The notes under the pieces are model-generated. The model was given only the letters and a program-made list of their open reading frames with translations. It searched no databases and was not told the DNA's origin. 64,000 bases of DNA. Origin: Ophiosphaerella korrae (lineage: Eukaryota; Ascomycota; Dothideomycetes; Pleosporales; Phaeosphaeriaceae). The first letter of the stretch is position 1. Each line of letters starts with the position of its first letter. The translations under genes were made by a program, and so were the position numbers. Positions 12,754 through 24,523 of the stretch are shown here, one piece after another. The stretch spans positions 80,011-144,010 of the forward strand of contig JALNQF010000115.1 in NCBI GenBank assembly GCA_028456385.1, given 5' to 3'.

Positions 12754-13882
12754 CATGTGTTCTATTAAATTCTCGTACCAGGCACATTTTACGGATGGAT
12801 AGGTGCATCGTGGGAAAGCATTTGGTATATAAGATAAGACAGATCTTAGCTTTCAAGGTGTTATCCGCAGAAATTAGGTGAATTTAAGGTCAAGTTGAAT
12901 AATTGTTTAGCTTAATTGCCGTGAGACTGCATAATTGTGCATGGTAACTCACCTACAAGTTCCTGTGCCGAAATTGTTTTCCACAAGGACGCTCAAAAGT
13001 GGCTCAATGTATTAGTTTCATGACAGAGCCACTTCGATTATGTAACTTTTGTAAGGAAAATACCAACAACCCGATGCCGCCTTTGTTCGTATATCGTGTT
13101 CGCAGTGGTCAGTGATCGTCCAAGACAAGGGTCTTTAATTCGGGCTCCGAAGATTTAACCATGAGCTTAGTCCTACATTAGCATCCCTTTCGATCAGGGG
13201 TTTTTGTTTCGGGGGCTGAATGCCTGAGAGGAATAGATCTCCTTTGGACGGAAGCTTATATCATAGCAAGTACCGACACGCTGACCAATCATACAATTTT
13301 GTTTGTACAAGCTATACCCTTTTCATCACGGGCTAAAGGCACCGTACACAAGCTTATTATGTAGACATGCATATGGGTGAAGTCTAATCTTACTCAGCAT
13401 ATGAGCATAGCGGAATTGTGATTACCCGTCCCGTCCCGTCGGGTGTGTGCGTAGCTTTAACTAACAAAATAATTGGTAGATTAGGAAAGTGTGAGATATT
13501 CTATGCGCCCACGAATCTCGGTTTCCTAATCTCCCAATTTACCATGCGCAAGGTGCTGCTATGGAATAGGGACTGATAAGTTCCCTGTCGTGAAGAATAT
13601 CCCGTTTGGAAGCTCCGTCAAAGTGACCGCCAAATCGAATCACGCTGATCGCTGATTTGTTAACTCATCCTTGTAAGGGAGTAGCGGCGCTCTACTCCGT
13701 AAGCAGCTAGAAATCGGAGGTTTGTAGACTCAGGAAAGCCAAGGCATGACGAGGCACAGAGGAGCGGCTGTGGCGTTGAATTGTTCTTAGTAGAGTGGAG
13801 CCGTAACCGCATATCGCCGGCCAACTTGTTCACCCGTCAAGGCAAATATGAATATGAATATGCATCTATGAAGTCATAGATT
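12754..13882. other. Intergenic between MFS and hydrolase genes, with inverted repeat
   Basis: No gene recognised; the flanking genes converge here, so both 3' ends lie in it. It holds an inverted repeat with 18-nt arms, one mismatch (13471-13488 and 13522-13539, arm core AGATTAGGAAA), separated by 33 nt. A CCCGTCCCGTC tract lies near 13427-13440. Confidence 0.5.
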
Positions 13883-14753
13883 TCAACTCTTCGCTCTCTC
13901 AATAGTGCGCTCAATAGCGCGTATTGTTTCGCGCAAGCCTTCATTTGAGCGAGATCCAGGAACATCGTGGCCGAGATTATGAATGACTTCTTCCCTCATG
14001 CTTTCATCGCATAACGCGACGAGATCTTTACCCATTCCAGGAAACCAATTGCCACAGTTCGACCAGATGTGGGCGGTGGGAATCCGAACAAGAACTCCGT
14101 CCACAGCAGCTTCGAATGTTCGGATTGATGCAGTCTGTTTGTGATCAAGATTCAGATCCAATGGAGGCACAGCGCAGAATAAAATGGCACACTTGATGCC
14201 CAGCGACCCGCCATACCGTCGAGAATCCTCAATTAGGATGGTAGCGGCGATGCTTGCTCCTTCAGAGAATGCTAAGAGGCCGAGGAATGGACCCTGCATC
14301 TGAATGAAGCGCCGCAGGGCTTGATAGGTGTGACGAAACTGTTCCTCGTCCGCTCCTTGGAGGGGCCAAAACCCTAGCCGTTCTTCGCCAAATTCGGTGC
14401 CTATGGTATCCACTGACATGCCTAATGGCCATCGTCAACTTCCTGTGCATCTGAATGCTGAGCCAACAGACCTGCTAACGGCCTTGCTGCTACAGGCCCA
14501 TTCACAAAAACGAATTCAAGATCTTCATCCTTCGCAGCTCGAATTCTAGCTGAAAGAAATGTCAACTTAGCAAACAGCCGGTGGGGCGAGAGATTCCTAA
14601 GCGCGCATACCAGTCTGGTGCTTGAAAATCTATAGGTAATAGTTAGAGCGAGCTACCGCACGAAAAAAAAAAAAAAATCCCAAGCTTAGAGAGACTGCTC
14701 ACATCTGCATCCGTGCCTCGGCCATGGAGACAGAGAAAACGCTTCTTCTCCAT
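13883..14753 (-). CDS. FSH1-type serine hydrolase (228 aa, 4 exons), probable PKS product-releasing enzyme
   Basis: A small cytosolic alpha/beta-hydrolase of the FSH1 family, the family of LovG, which frees the polyketide from LovB in lovastatin synthesis. Exons on the minus strand: 14753-14703, 14629-14611 (19 bp), 14549-14472 and 14421-13883, total 687 bp. Hallmarks appear in order: FLCLHGRGTDAD (oxyanion region), IFKHQTARIRAA, LEFVFVNGP, the nucleophile elbow AFSEGAS with Ser102, and GHDVPGSR with His201. Two oddities: the elbow starts with Ala instead of the usual Gly, and the acid position after HIW reads SNCGNW, so the expected Asp seems to be replaced by Gly. Since the PKS has no release domain and this gene diverges from it, off-loading is the best guess, but activity is uncertain. 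Intron 1 contains a 15-nt homopolymer. Confidence 0.85.
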
Positions 14754-15648
14754 GATTCATTACCTTGAACTTCTATGATAAAATGAAGTGAAAATAAGGA
14801 TAACCAGTTGGAAGGGATAGTGCTAGAAGAATTGTTCACGTGAGCGAGTCGATGAATCTGCGATAAGAGCAATTTCAGTGAGAACAGAGCGTGAAGAATT
14901 CAAGTAATATCCTATGAGTTGTAGCTGAAAGCCGCCCGTGAAAAGATGTCTTGATTGGACTGAAAAGTTTGCGCAACGGCGTCCGAAGAGCTGTTACGCC
15001 TGATCAGGGTTCGCTAAGACATGAAACCATCTCAGATAGCTCATTCGTGGTGAAGTCTGCCTTGAGCAAGACCGGTTGCCATGGACGGCTAGACAAATCT
15101 ACCTACCCTGTATTGCACGAAAGAGTCGCGATGATTCGTTTATACCGCACAATTACCCGCAATGAGCATGCTAGGTGATATTCAATCACAAGTTGGCCCC
15201 ATTGTAGTGCAGGTTGGCACCCTCGCTAGCAGGTGGATGCTGTCCTGGCTTGATTGCTCTAATTTTATGGCTCAAATAGCATGGCTAGGCTTTCTCTCAG
15301 GGGCATTGATTCGGATTCCGGCGTTTGCAGCTGTTTAATATGAGACCGGGATAAGGGAGTCGGCGGACGAAGTCATGGCTAACGCCCTGTTGCCTAAATC
15401 GCCATTTTTGGGAGGCGAAGGTATGATGTGCAGCATGGTGAGCAAAAGATGATAGAGGTGGAGGGCGGCTTTTCCAGATAAAGCAAAGTATAAATGCTGA
15501 CACATTGCCGCGATAGCAAGGAGAGGCTCAATGAATGCTACATACGCTTGGCTAGCATTGCGTGAGTTTGTGTTTGACGGAATTCCTCTCTTCCCATCTC
15601 TACTTATCTTCCTACCAAAATTGTAGTTTCGCATCGCGCACAGCAGAC
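14754..15648. promoter_or_regulatory. Divergent promoter region, hydrolase / PKS
   Basis: This 895-bp gap lies between the divergent starts of the hydrolase and the PKS and probably co-regulates them. A TATA-like GTATAAATG sits at 15488-15496, about 155 bp before the PKS ATG. I see no clear CGG-spaced-CCG site for a Zn2Cys6 regulator, and no regulator gene is present in the cluster. Short ORFs here are not convincing. Confidence 0.45.
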
Positions 15649-18600
15649 ATGCGCCCAGAATATTCGGCCAGTCATGGAGATAATGATGCCTCAGATGCTG
15701 TTGCGATAGTCGGGGTGGCATTCACGATGCCCCAGGAAGCCGTTGATGAGACGAGTTTGTGGGAGGTACTCGAAAACAGGCGGAACCTGATGACGGATTG
15801 GCCCGTGGATCGTTGTGCAGTAGATTCGTTTCTCGACCAGGATTCTAAGAAGCCAAACACGGTGCGTCAGTCCTACCAGGCAAGCTTGAGCCTCCAAAGG
15901 ACCCAGCTAACACGTGACAGTTGCCTGGAAGGGGGGCGCATTTTGTCAGAGAAGATCCGACTGCTTTTGATGCGCCGTTCTTCTCTATCTCGACCAAAGA
16001 GGCAGCCTCTATGGACCCGCAGCAGCGATGGGCGCTGGAGGCCGCATACCACGCATTCGAGAATGGTGCGTGCAAAGACAATCGAGAGATGGATATGCAT
16101 AGTTTTCGAGCTGACTCTTTCCAGCTGGGATGCCACTCGCCGAGGTGCGTGGCAGCCGCACAGCCGTCTACGCGGCCTCCTTTTCCAACGACTATGCGCG
16201 CATGCTAGCAAAAGATCCGGCTGCTGCGCCACGGCATGCCGCCACGGGTGCGGCTTGCTCCATTGTGCCGAACCGCATCAGTTGGTGGTTCGACCTGTGC
16301 GGGCCCAGTGTCAACGTCGACACGGCCTGCTCCAGTGGACTTGTGGCCTTGGATCTGGCTTGTCAGGCACTGCGGAGCGGCGATGCTACAGCAGTTCGTG
16401 ATTCCAAACACATCATCGTATCAGCCACGTGTTAACGCGTCCAGGCTCTTGTCGTAGGCGCGACGGTGCTTCTCAGTCCTGAGCTCGGCGCATTGCTGGC
16501 TAACCAAGGCTTTCTCTCCACCGACAGCCGCTGTTATAGCTTCGATGAGCGCGCCAACGGTTTCGCCCGCGGTGAGGGTGTTGTTGCGCTTGTGATCAAG
16601 CCCATGACTGCAGCTCTCGCGCATCGCGATGTTGTGCGGGCGGTTGTGCGGGCCACTGCGTCCAATCAGGATGGGCGGTCCCCGGCGCTGACCCAGCCCA
16701 GGGCGACTGCACAGGAGAGCCTCATCCGCCACACCTACTCCAAGGCCGGCCTGGATCTCGATACCACCCGCTATGTGGAAGCGCATGGTACCGGCACCGC
16801 AGTGGGTGATCCAATTGAGATAAGCGCAATTGGGCGTGTGTTTCGCACATGTCGCTCACCACAACATCCTCTCTATATGTAAGCGTCCCTTAGCCACGAA
16901 TGCCAGCACGCCAGATGGTTAATTGTTTGTAACAGAGGTTCCCTTAAAGCGAACATCGGCCATCTAGAGGCAGTCGCAGGGCTTGCTGGTGTGGTCAAGT
17001 GTATCTTGGTGCTGGAGCGCGGCGTCATCCCGCCTAACGCCCTTCTAGAGCAGCTTAATCCCAATATCGATGCGGATTTCCTCAACGTAAAGGTGCCAAC
17101 GCAATGCGTTCCGTGGCCTAGCCCTGGTCTCCGACGAGCCTCTGTGAATTCTTTTGGCTTTGGAGGTACCAACTCACATGCTGTGCTCGATGACACTCGT
17201 CATTATCTACGGAGCCATGGCCTTTCTGGGTTTCATAATGTATCCGACTTTCCCTTGACTAATGGAGGGGCTCGCCGTTTGAATGGTGACGTAGTACAGA
17301 ATAGAACCTCCACGCCAAAGCTACTAATCTGGAGTGCAGCAGATGCTGCCGCCTCGAACCGCCTTGTTGACGTCTATCAAGACTATTATCGTATACAAGT
17401 TGCCCCTTATGCTTACAAAATAGGTCAGCTTGCTTACACACTTGCTAAACGGCGAACCGTCATGCCTTGGCGTACGTTTGCTATTGTAGAAGCGGCTAAT
17501 GCCAGCATCCTTGACAGGACACAAGCTAGTAATGAGCAACCTTTGCTTTGTACGGCCAAGCCGGTTCGTGCTTCTACAGAACAGACGGCTATCGCATTTA
17601 TCTTCACTGGTCAAGGAGCACAATACGCTGGTATGAGCATAGAACTACTGCAGTATCCCGTATTTGAGCAGCATCTCAGAAGGTCAGATGAAATATTTGC
17701 AAGTTTTGGCAGTGAGTGGTCGATATTTGGTATGTGGCTGCCATCAGTTCCTTCTTTACATGCAATTTCCAAGCTTTGCTAAGCTTGCATGATTAACTCA
17801 ATACACTAATACCGTCGACACAGACGTGATCAATAGGAACGATAGGATCCATGATCCGCAAGTCAGTCAACCGCTTTGCACGGCACTACAGCTAGCCCTC
17901 GTCGAGCTACTCCGTACCTTCTCTATCATACCTGTTGCTGTCTCAGGACATTCCAGTGGCGAGATTGCAGCTGCGTATACAATAGGCGCTCTCTCCCAAG
18001 AATCTGCTTGCAAGGTTGCCTACTACAGAGGAAAGGTTGCCGACAAAATTCGTCGTGCCTCGTCCTCTACCCCGGGAGCCATGATGTCAGTAAATTTGAC
18101 CGAGAGTCAGTTGCCAGCGTACCTCAATCAACTGGAAATCCAGCAAGACTCTATACATGTAGCTTGTGTAAACAGCCCCACAAACATCACTCTTTCAGGG
18201 CTCTCTGAGTCACTAGATATGCTTAAAGCAACTTTCGATCAGCTCAATATCTTTGCACAAAAAGTTAATACAGGCGTAGCGTACCATTCACCTGCCATGC
18301 AGGCCGTTTCTGCGGAATATTTCCAAGCAATGGAATTTCTGCAAGCAGGAGATGACAGCTCGGAATCAGTAGTCATGATTAGTTCAGTTACAGGTAAACC
18401 TGTAAGCTCAAAGATGTTGAAAATGCCGCGGTACTGGGTGGACAACCTAGTCTCGCCAGTCAAGTTCGCTGAAGCAATCAAGCGCCTTGAAGATGGCCCT
18501 CCTGCATTAATCCTTCCGCTTGGGACTGGCGCAATCACAGATATAATTGAAGTTGGCCCACACGCGGCCCTAAGACGGCCTATAAGAGACACAGTCCCCA

Positions 18601-21600
18601 ACATGAGATATCACTCCGTGCTTACACGTAATATTTCGCCGTTGAAAACTACTTTACAACTTCTGGGCGACCTTTTTTGCCGGGGCCATCCAGTCTCAAT
18701 CCTAGCTGGCAACGGCCAAGACGCGGACAACCTACCTTATCTGGTCGATTGCCCTTCTTATCCCTTCGATCATAGCAAGCGGTACTGGAGCGAATCTCGA
18801 ATCAGCCGTGACTACAGACTAAGGGGGCCATCTCTTGGGTTCTTACTCGGTGTGCCTTCTTCAGATTGGAATCCGCTTCAGCCAAGATGGAGAAATTGGC
18901 TCTGCACAGAGACAATGCCATGGCTCGCCGATCACACTGTCAACGATACCACCGTCTGTCCAGCCACCGGGATGCTGGTTATGGCACTAGAAGCTGTGAA
19001 ACAAACAGTAACATCGAAAGGCCGCCCGATTTCCGGATTTCTACTCAAAGATGCTCAGTTCATGGCTCCATTGATAGTACGAGAAGGTATACATGAATCA
19101 ACAGAAACTGTAATCGAGTTACGTTCAAGACAGAATGTCTACGACAAAGAAGCTTCGTCGTTCGAAGCCTTTATCTTTTCTTACCTTGATGAAAATTGGA
19201 AACTATGTTTTAGAGCTGAAGTACAGGTGGAATACGAAATAATTCGCCCAGCCTGGGCCGATGAAACGGCTCGTGAGGGGGCTCGTATCCGTGAACGTGT
19301 CGACTCAGCCGCTAGAAGGTGCTCAAGGCGCATTGATCAGCATTCCTTCTACAGATTCTGTGAACAAAACGGGCTGCGATACGGCCCATCGTTTCAATTG
19401 CTACGTGATCTTAGCTGGGATGGGCGCAACACATCAACAGCACGCATTGACATGAATTTTGCAAGGCGACATCATGAAGACTTAGAAAGTCCCATTCATC
19501 CTGCTGTGTTAGACGCAATGATGCAGCTGTTTGTAGCACATACTTCAAAAGGCATTGTACAGATGCTACCAACGAATGTACCGCATTCAATTACGAGCAC
19601 GTGGATTTCGGCCAAGATCTGGAACCGAAAGACTTCTTCAGTGCGGATATGCGCTTCCTCCGAAACGGAGAGTGGCCATCCAGCCAACTCGGAAAAAAAT
19701 GTGTATGCCATAGATGACGAAGGCCTCCCGCTATGTACTATTGCACGTATTAAAACTGCGGTAGTTTCTTTGACTGCGGGAGATGACGGCGAAGCCACGA
19801 ATTTACTTCATAACATTGTCTGGAAACCCCAACTGAGTTCACTAGGCGCAGTGTCGCTACAGCACTTGTGCCAAGTTGACGCTCCAACTACTGGCGAAAC
19901 ACTGATGAGGGCATGGTACCCCAGAATAGAGTGCGCAATGCGCATGTCGGCTCGGAAAGCACTGCGGGAACTTACCCGGGAAGAGATTGACGGAGCTCCT
20001 GGTTATCTTAGAAAGTATGCAGCAGCGTTAGAGCATCTATACGGCACACCATCGTCGAGCAGTTGTGTTGATATCGACGATTCGGCGCTGGAGATCCTTT
20101 TGCAAGAATGCGATACGAACTTGCCAGCATGGCGAATGTTCACAACCGTTGCTCGGGCTCTTCCCTCGATTATTCGGAACGAGACTGATCCACTCGAGCT
20201 ATTGTTTAGCAGCAAAGCCGCCGAAGAATTTTACGCCCATGGCTTTAGATATCTCGTCCAAGATAGGCAATTTGGCACTTTCATTGACTTGGCAACTCAT
20301 GAGAAACCTAGTCTTAACATTCTTGAGGTGGGCGCTGGGACTGGAGCCATGACGCGCAATATCCTTACAGTGTTGCAATCGCTTGAACACGGAACTGGGC
20401 AAACTCGATTTGCGAAGTACACCTATACAGATATCTCTCCGTCCTTCTTCGAAGAAGCGAGGGAAAAATTTAAAGATTTTGATGGCCGTATGATATTCAA
20501 GACACTAGATCTAGAGAACGGCCCAGCCGAGCAGGGATTTGAAGCAGCAAGCTACGACATGATCTTTGCTGGGAGTGTTCTTCACGTCACCTCAGATCTC
20601 GTTCTTACCCTGAAGAGAGTCAATCAACTACTCAAACCTGGTGGGCATCTTGTCCTTGTTGAAGTGACTGCTGTTGACAGTGCTTGTGCGGCTGTTGGCT
20701 TTGGCTCACTTGAGGGATGGTGGTCTGGCAATGAGGAGTGGCGTAGATACAGTCCCCTTGCCACGGAGAAGTGCTGGGATGAACTACTGCGCCAAGGTGG
20801 GTTCTCTGGTGTCGATCTATCTATCAGAGATTACTACAACGATGAATGTCACCTGAGCAGCACCATGGTCTCATCATCTCTAGGTTTGCCGAACGACGAA
20901 TACTTCGAGGTGAGCGACAAAGAACTTGCGTTCATCATCGACCCCGACTCCCATACCCAAGCTATCGTGGCAGCAGAAATTGGCAGAGCTTTACCGTCTA
21001 CAACTACGCGCATTATACCCATTAGTGAAATCAAGCCCAATATTGAGCACTCTAGCATTGTTGTTATTCTATTTGAGATCGGCACTTCTCGACTTGCGGG
21101 GCTCAGCGAGGCCGATTTTAATGATTTGAAGACACATATTCAAAACGCACGACAAATGCTATGGGTGACTTCACCCTGCGAGAGAAAGGACGGGTTCGAA
21201 TCAGCACCCTCTATCGCACCTGGATTCTTGCGTTCTCTTCGAAATGAGCAAAATAACAAACATATCGTAACACTTGTCATTGAGTCTTGTCAACCCGGAA
21301 ACGAAGCTGACTTTGTATCACGAGTGCTACAGTCATGTTTCGTGGATATGCCCACATCTAAATCTTCCGAGCTCGAGTTCATTGTTCGTAATGGAAATCT
21401 CAACATTGGGCGCTTGGTCGAGGCAACCGAACTCAATGCAGAACGAATATCTCGCGTGCAACCTAAGGTATTCTCAGAAGCATGGCGACCAGGCCCTCCA
21501 CTAAAGGTTGAGGTCGGCACACCTGGAATATTGGATACACTGCGTTTTGTTGAAGATCACATAAACGACTTGGCTCCTGACGAGATCGAGATTGAGGCTG

Positions 21601-23745
21601 CTGTGTGGCCAATCAGCTTCCGCGATGTTTTCATTGCTGTAGGTCGTCTAGGAAATGAAGAAATGGGCTTAGAGTGCGCTGGCGTTGTGTCGCGCGTTGG
21701 TTCAGCTTGCACAGACAGGTTCAGTCCTGGCGAGCGTGTGCTGGTGATCGAACCAGGTTGTATGCGCAGCCATCCTCGAGCACGTGCTGATGCTGTTTTC
21801 AAACTGCCAGATACCCTCTCTTTTCAAGATGCTGTCTCCGGTATGGGCCCTGGTATGACAGCGTGGTATGCCTTGATCCAGGTCGCGCGCCTTCGAAAGG
21901 GCGAAAAGGTCCTTATCCACTCCGCTGCGGGTAGTACAGGGCAAATGGCTGTCAAGATCGCTAAGATGGTTGGTGCTGAAGTGTTAGTGACTGTTGGTTC
22001 CGATGAAAAGCGACAATTGGTTATGGATCCACATAGCTACGGCATTCCAGAGTCTCATGTGTTCTATAGCCGGGACACATCATTTGTGAAGGGTGTCATG
22101 AGAGTCACAAATGGCCATGGTGTTGATGTGGTGCTCAATTCACTTTCTGGCCGAAGCCTACAAGCAACTTGGGAATGCATGGCACCGTATGGCCGATTTG
22201 TTGACATTGGCAAATCTGACATCATGGCAAATTCATCCCTGCATATGGGAGGCTTCGCTAGGAATGTCAGTTTCTCATCTATCGACTTACATTATGTCGC
22301 ACTACATAATAGCGCCTTGAAACGCGAACTGACAGAAACTGTGCTGGATTTGATTGCAGAAGGAATTGGCGGCCCGGCGCCTCTACACTTTTACTCGGTT
22401 TCCGACATCGAGAAAGCGTTAAGGTATATGCAAAGCGGGAAGAGCACGGGACGTATCATCATTACCTCAGATCCCAGTGACGTCGTAACGGTAAGACTAT
22501 AGTATTCCTCCTCGAAACTAGGTAATAGCTAAGTATGAACAGAAATATCTCACGCTAAAAAGCACCTGGCAGTTCGATCCTGGCGCGTCTTATCTTATAG
22601 TCGGAGGGCTGGGTGGTATCGGTCGCACTGTTATTCAATGGATGGCCGCACGAGGAGCAAAGAATTTGATCGTTCCTTCCCGCTCTGGCCCTCCCTCGCA
22701 AGATGCTTTCGACGTGGTGTCAGAGATTGCCAGTAAGAATGTCAACATAAGAGCTCCGAGATGCGATGTGTCCTCAATTGGTGAGCTTGAAGCTTTACTT
22801 CGAGAATGTGCCGAAATGCCACCTATCCGTGGCTGTATTAATTTGGCCATGGTGCTCCAGGTCAGGCCACCCTTTCTCTTTATCCTATTCGTTAACTGAT
22901 GAATGCAGGACTCGATTTTCGAGAACATGACGCACGCCCAATGGAGGCAAAGCATCCGAGCGAAAGTCGACTCGAGCTGGAATTTGCATCAGCTCCTACC
23001 TAGAGAAATGGATTTTTTCCTTCTCATATCATCTCTCTCAGGCATCTACGGCTTACCTTCCCAAAGCAACTATGCTGCAGGAAATTCATTCCTAGATGCC
23101 TTGGCACGGATGCGAGCAGCTAAAGGCGGATATGGAACATCAGTCTCACTAGATGTAGGCTACATGCAAAGCATCGGCATCGTGGCCGAAAACCCAGACC
23201 TACCTCGTCTGCGCGAAAGCGTCATGAATATGGAACCCATCCAAACGCAAGACTTCCTAGCGATGCTAGAACATTATTGCGACCCATGTTTGCCTCCACT
23301 CAGCCCAGACCAAAGTCAGATTCTCATTGGTCTTACGACACCCGCGGATCACCGTGCGCGTGGCGAGGTGCCGCTTGCACGCGTGCAAAACCCTCTCTTC
23401 GCACCCTTCAACGTGATCCGCCCGCATGCACCTACAAGCCTACTCGATACATCAGGCAAGGAAGATGCTGCACAGCTATTCCAGGCCGCATCTAATGCCA
23501 AAGCGCGCAGCGTTGTAGTCGTAAATACGCTCAAGAATAAACTTTCGCGCGCTCTTGGTGTGCAAACGGATGACATCGATCCGAGCAAGAGCCTCTCGGA
23601 TTACGGCGTCGATTCGTTGATGGCGGTTGAGCTGCGCAATATGTTGTGGCGCGACTTTCGCGCGTCTGTTGCGGTATTTGAGATTATGGGCGAGAAGGAC
23701 ATATGTAGTACTGCGGAGTTAGTTGTAAGGAAGGCGGGAGAGTAA
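15649..23745 (+). CDS. Highly reducing type I polyketide synthase, KS-AT-DH-MT-ER-KR-ACP (2558 aa, 8 exons)
   Basis: An iterative fungal PKS that should build a reduced, C-methylated chain from malonyl-CoA. Exons: 15649-15861, 15921-16065, 16125-16393, 16445-16878, 16936-17729, 17824-22490, 22543-22860, 22909-23745; the frame holds throughout (7677 bp). KS has [20 protein letters not shown] and NIGHLEA; AT has [11 protein letters not shown] and GHSSGE with Ser662; DH has His989 in [11 protein letters not shown] and Asp1182 in [10 protein letters not shown]; the C-methyltransferase has [11 protein letters not shown] near 1450; ER spans about 1844-2160 with [13 protein letters not shown] has GGLGGIGR (2195-2202) and Tyr2335; ACP has DYGVDSL with Ser2516. 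There is no thioesterase or reductase, so release must be in trans. The DH motif has Asp where HxxxGxxxxP has Gly, and the ER nucleotide motif reads GSTG. Intron 3 uses donor GTTCGT. All catalytic residues I looked for are present; the product cannot be predicted. Confidence 0.95.
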
Positions 23746-24523
23746 AATTTCCATTGAAGTTAGCGTTTACTAATTATGTATTTATTTTTATTTTTTTATA
23801 GTAAGAAATTAGACAATATGATTAAATTATAGAAATTATTGTAAGAGTATAAGCACCTGGCTTAAGACTTATACAAGCTATATCCTCAACATTGTTCCTG
23901 GGCTGTTCTCGTCAGGAAGGCTATCTGCAAATGTGTTCATCTTTGTAAGATCTTGTATCGATAGTAATGGTAGGATGTCGCACTCCGCAATTCTATTTTG
24001 TAACGGTGCCGAATAGGGGTGTCAAGGATCGTCAAGATACACAACAGACAAATGACGAGAAATATACCTGACTTGTAACATACTAACCTAGACGAGTACT
24101 AGACTGTCTCATCATGTCAGTAGACTATCAGTAGACTGTCAGTAGACTTTACATATTTGTACAACGATTGCTTGAAAGGGGTAACGCAGGAATCGCTGTG
24201 TCGATCTGCAGGCCCCACAGTTGCATGCATGTGTTGCCTAGAACTGAAAAAAAAAATGGGGGCGAAAACACGAACAATGCGGCGTCTGATCCAGACTTGC
24301 GGCTCCGTACCTCTAGCAGCGTGCTCTAGCGTGCTCGGGATGTATTTGCTAGGGAACCTTTCCACTTACCACATGATAGCATAAATTGAGAAGTCCACCG
24401 CAAGGCTACCACACGGGTGCTTTGCCCACAACAGATAAATGCAGCGCGGTACCACACACTACACCCTCACGTCCGCTAAAGAAAAGCCGCAAGCCACACT
24501 TTTAAAAGACCGAAGAACCGAAA
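23746..24523. other. Intergenic after PKS; short triple repeat
   Basis: No gene seen. The first 100 bp are AT-rich and suit a PKS 3' region. Three 11-bp units TCAGTAGACTA/G/T stand in tandem at 24117-24149. Confidence 0.5.

Noticed and set aside
16870..17825. Apparent frame breaks in the KS-AT region as PKS pseudogenisation
   Set aside because: Each break coincides with a 57-94 bp GT..AG intron in correct phase.
23746..24523. A missing release domain or extra exon after the PKS ACP
   Set aside because: The ACP ends in a normal stop and the following DNA is AT-rich and non-coding in all frames.
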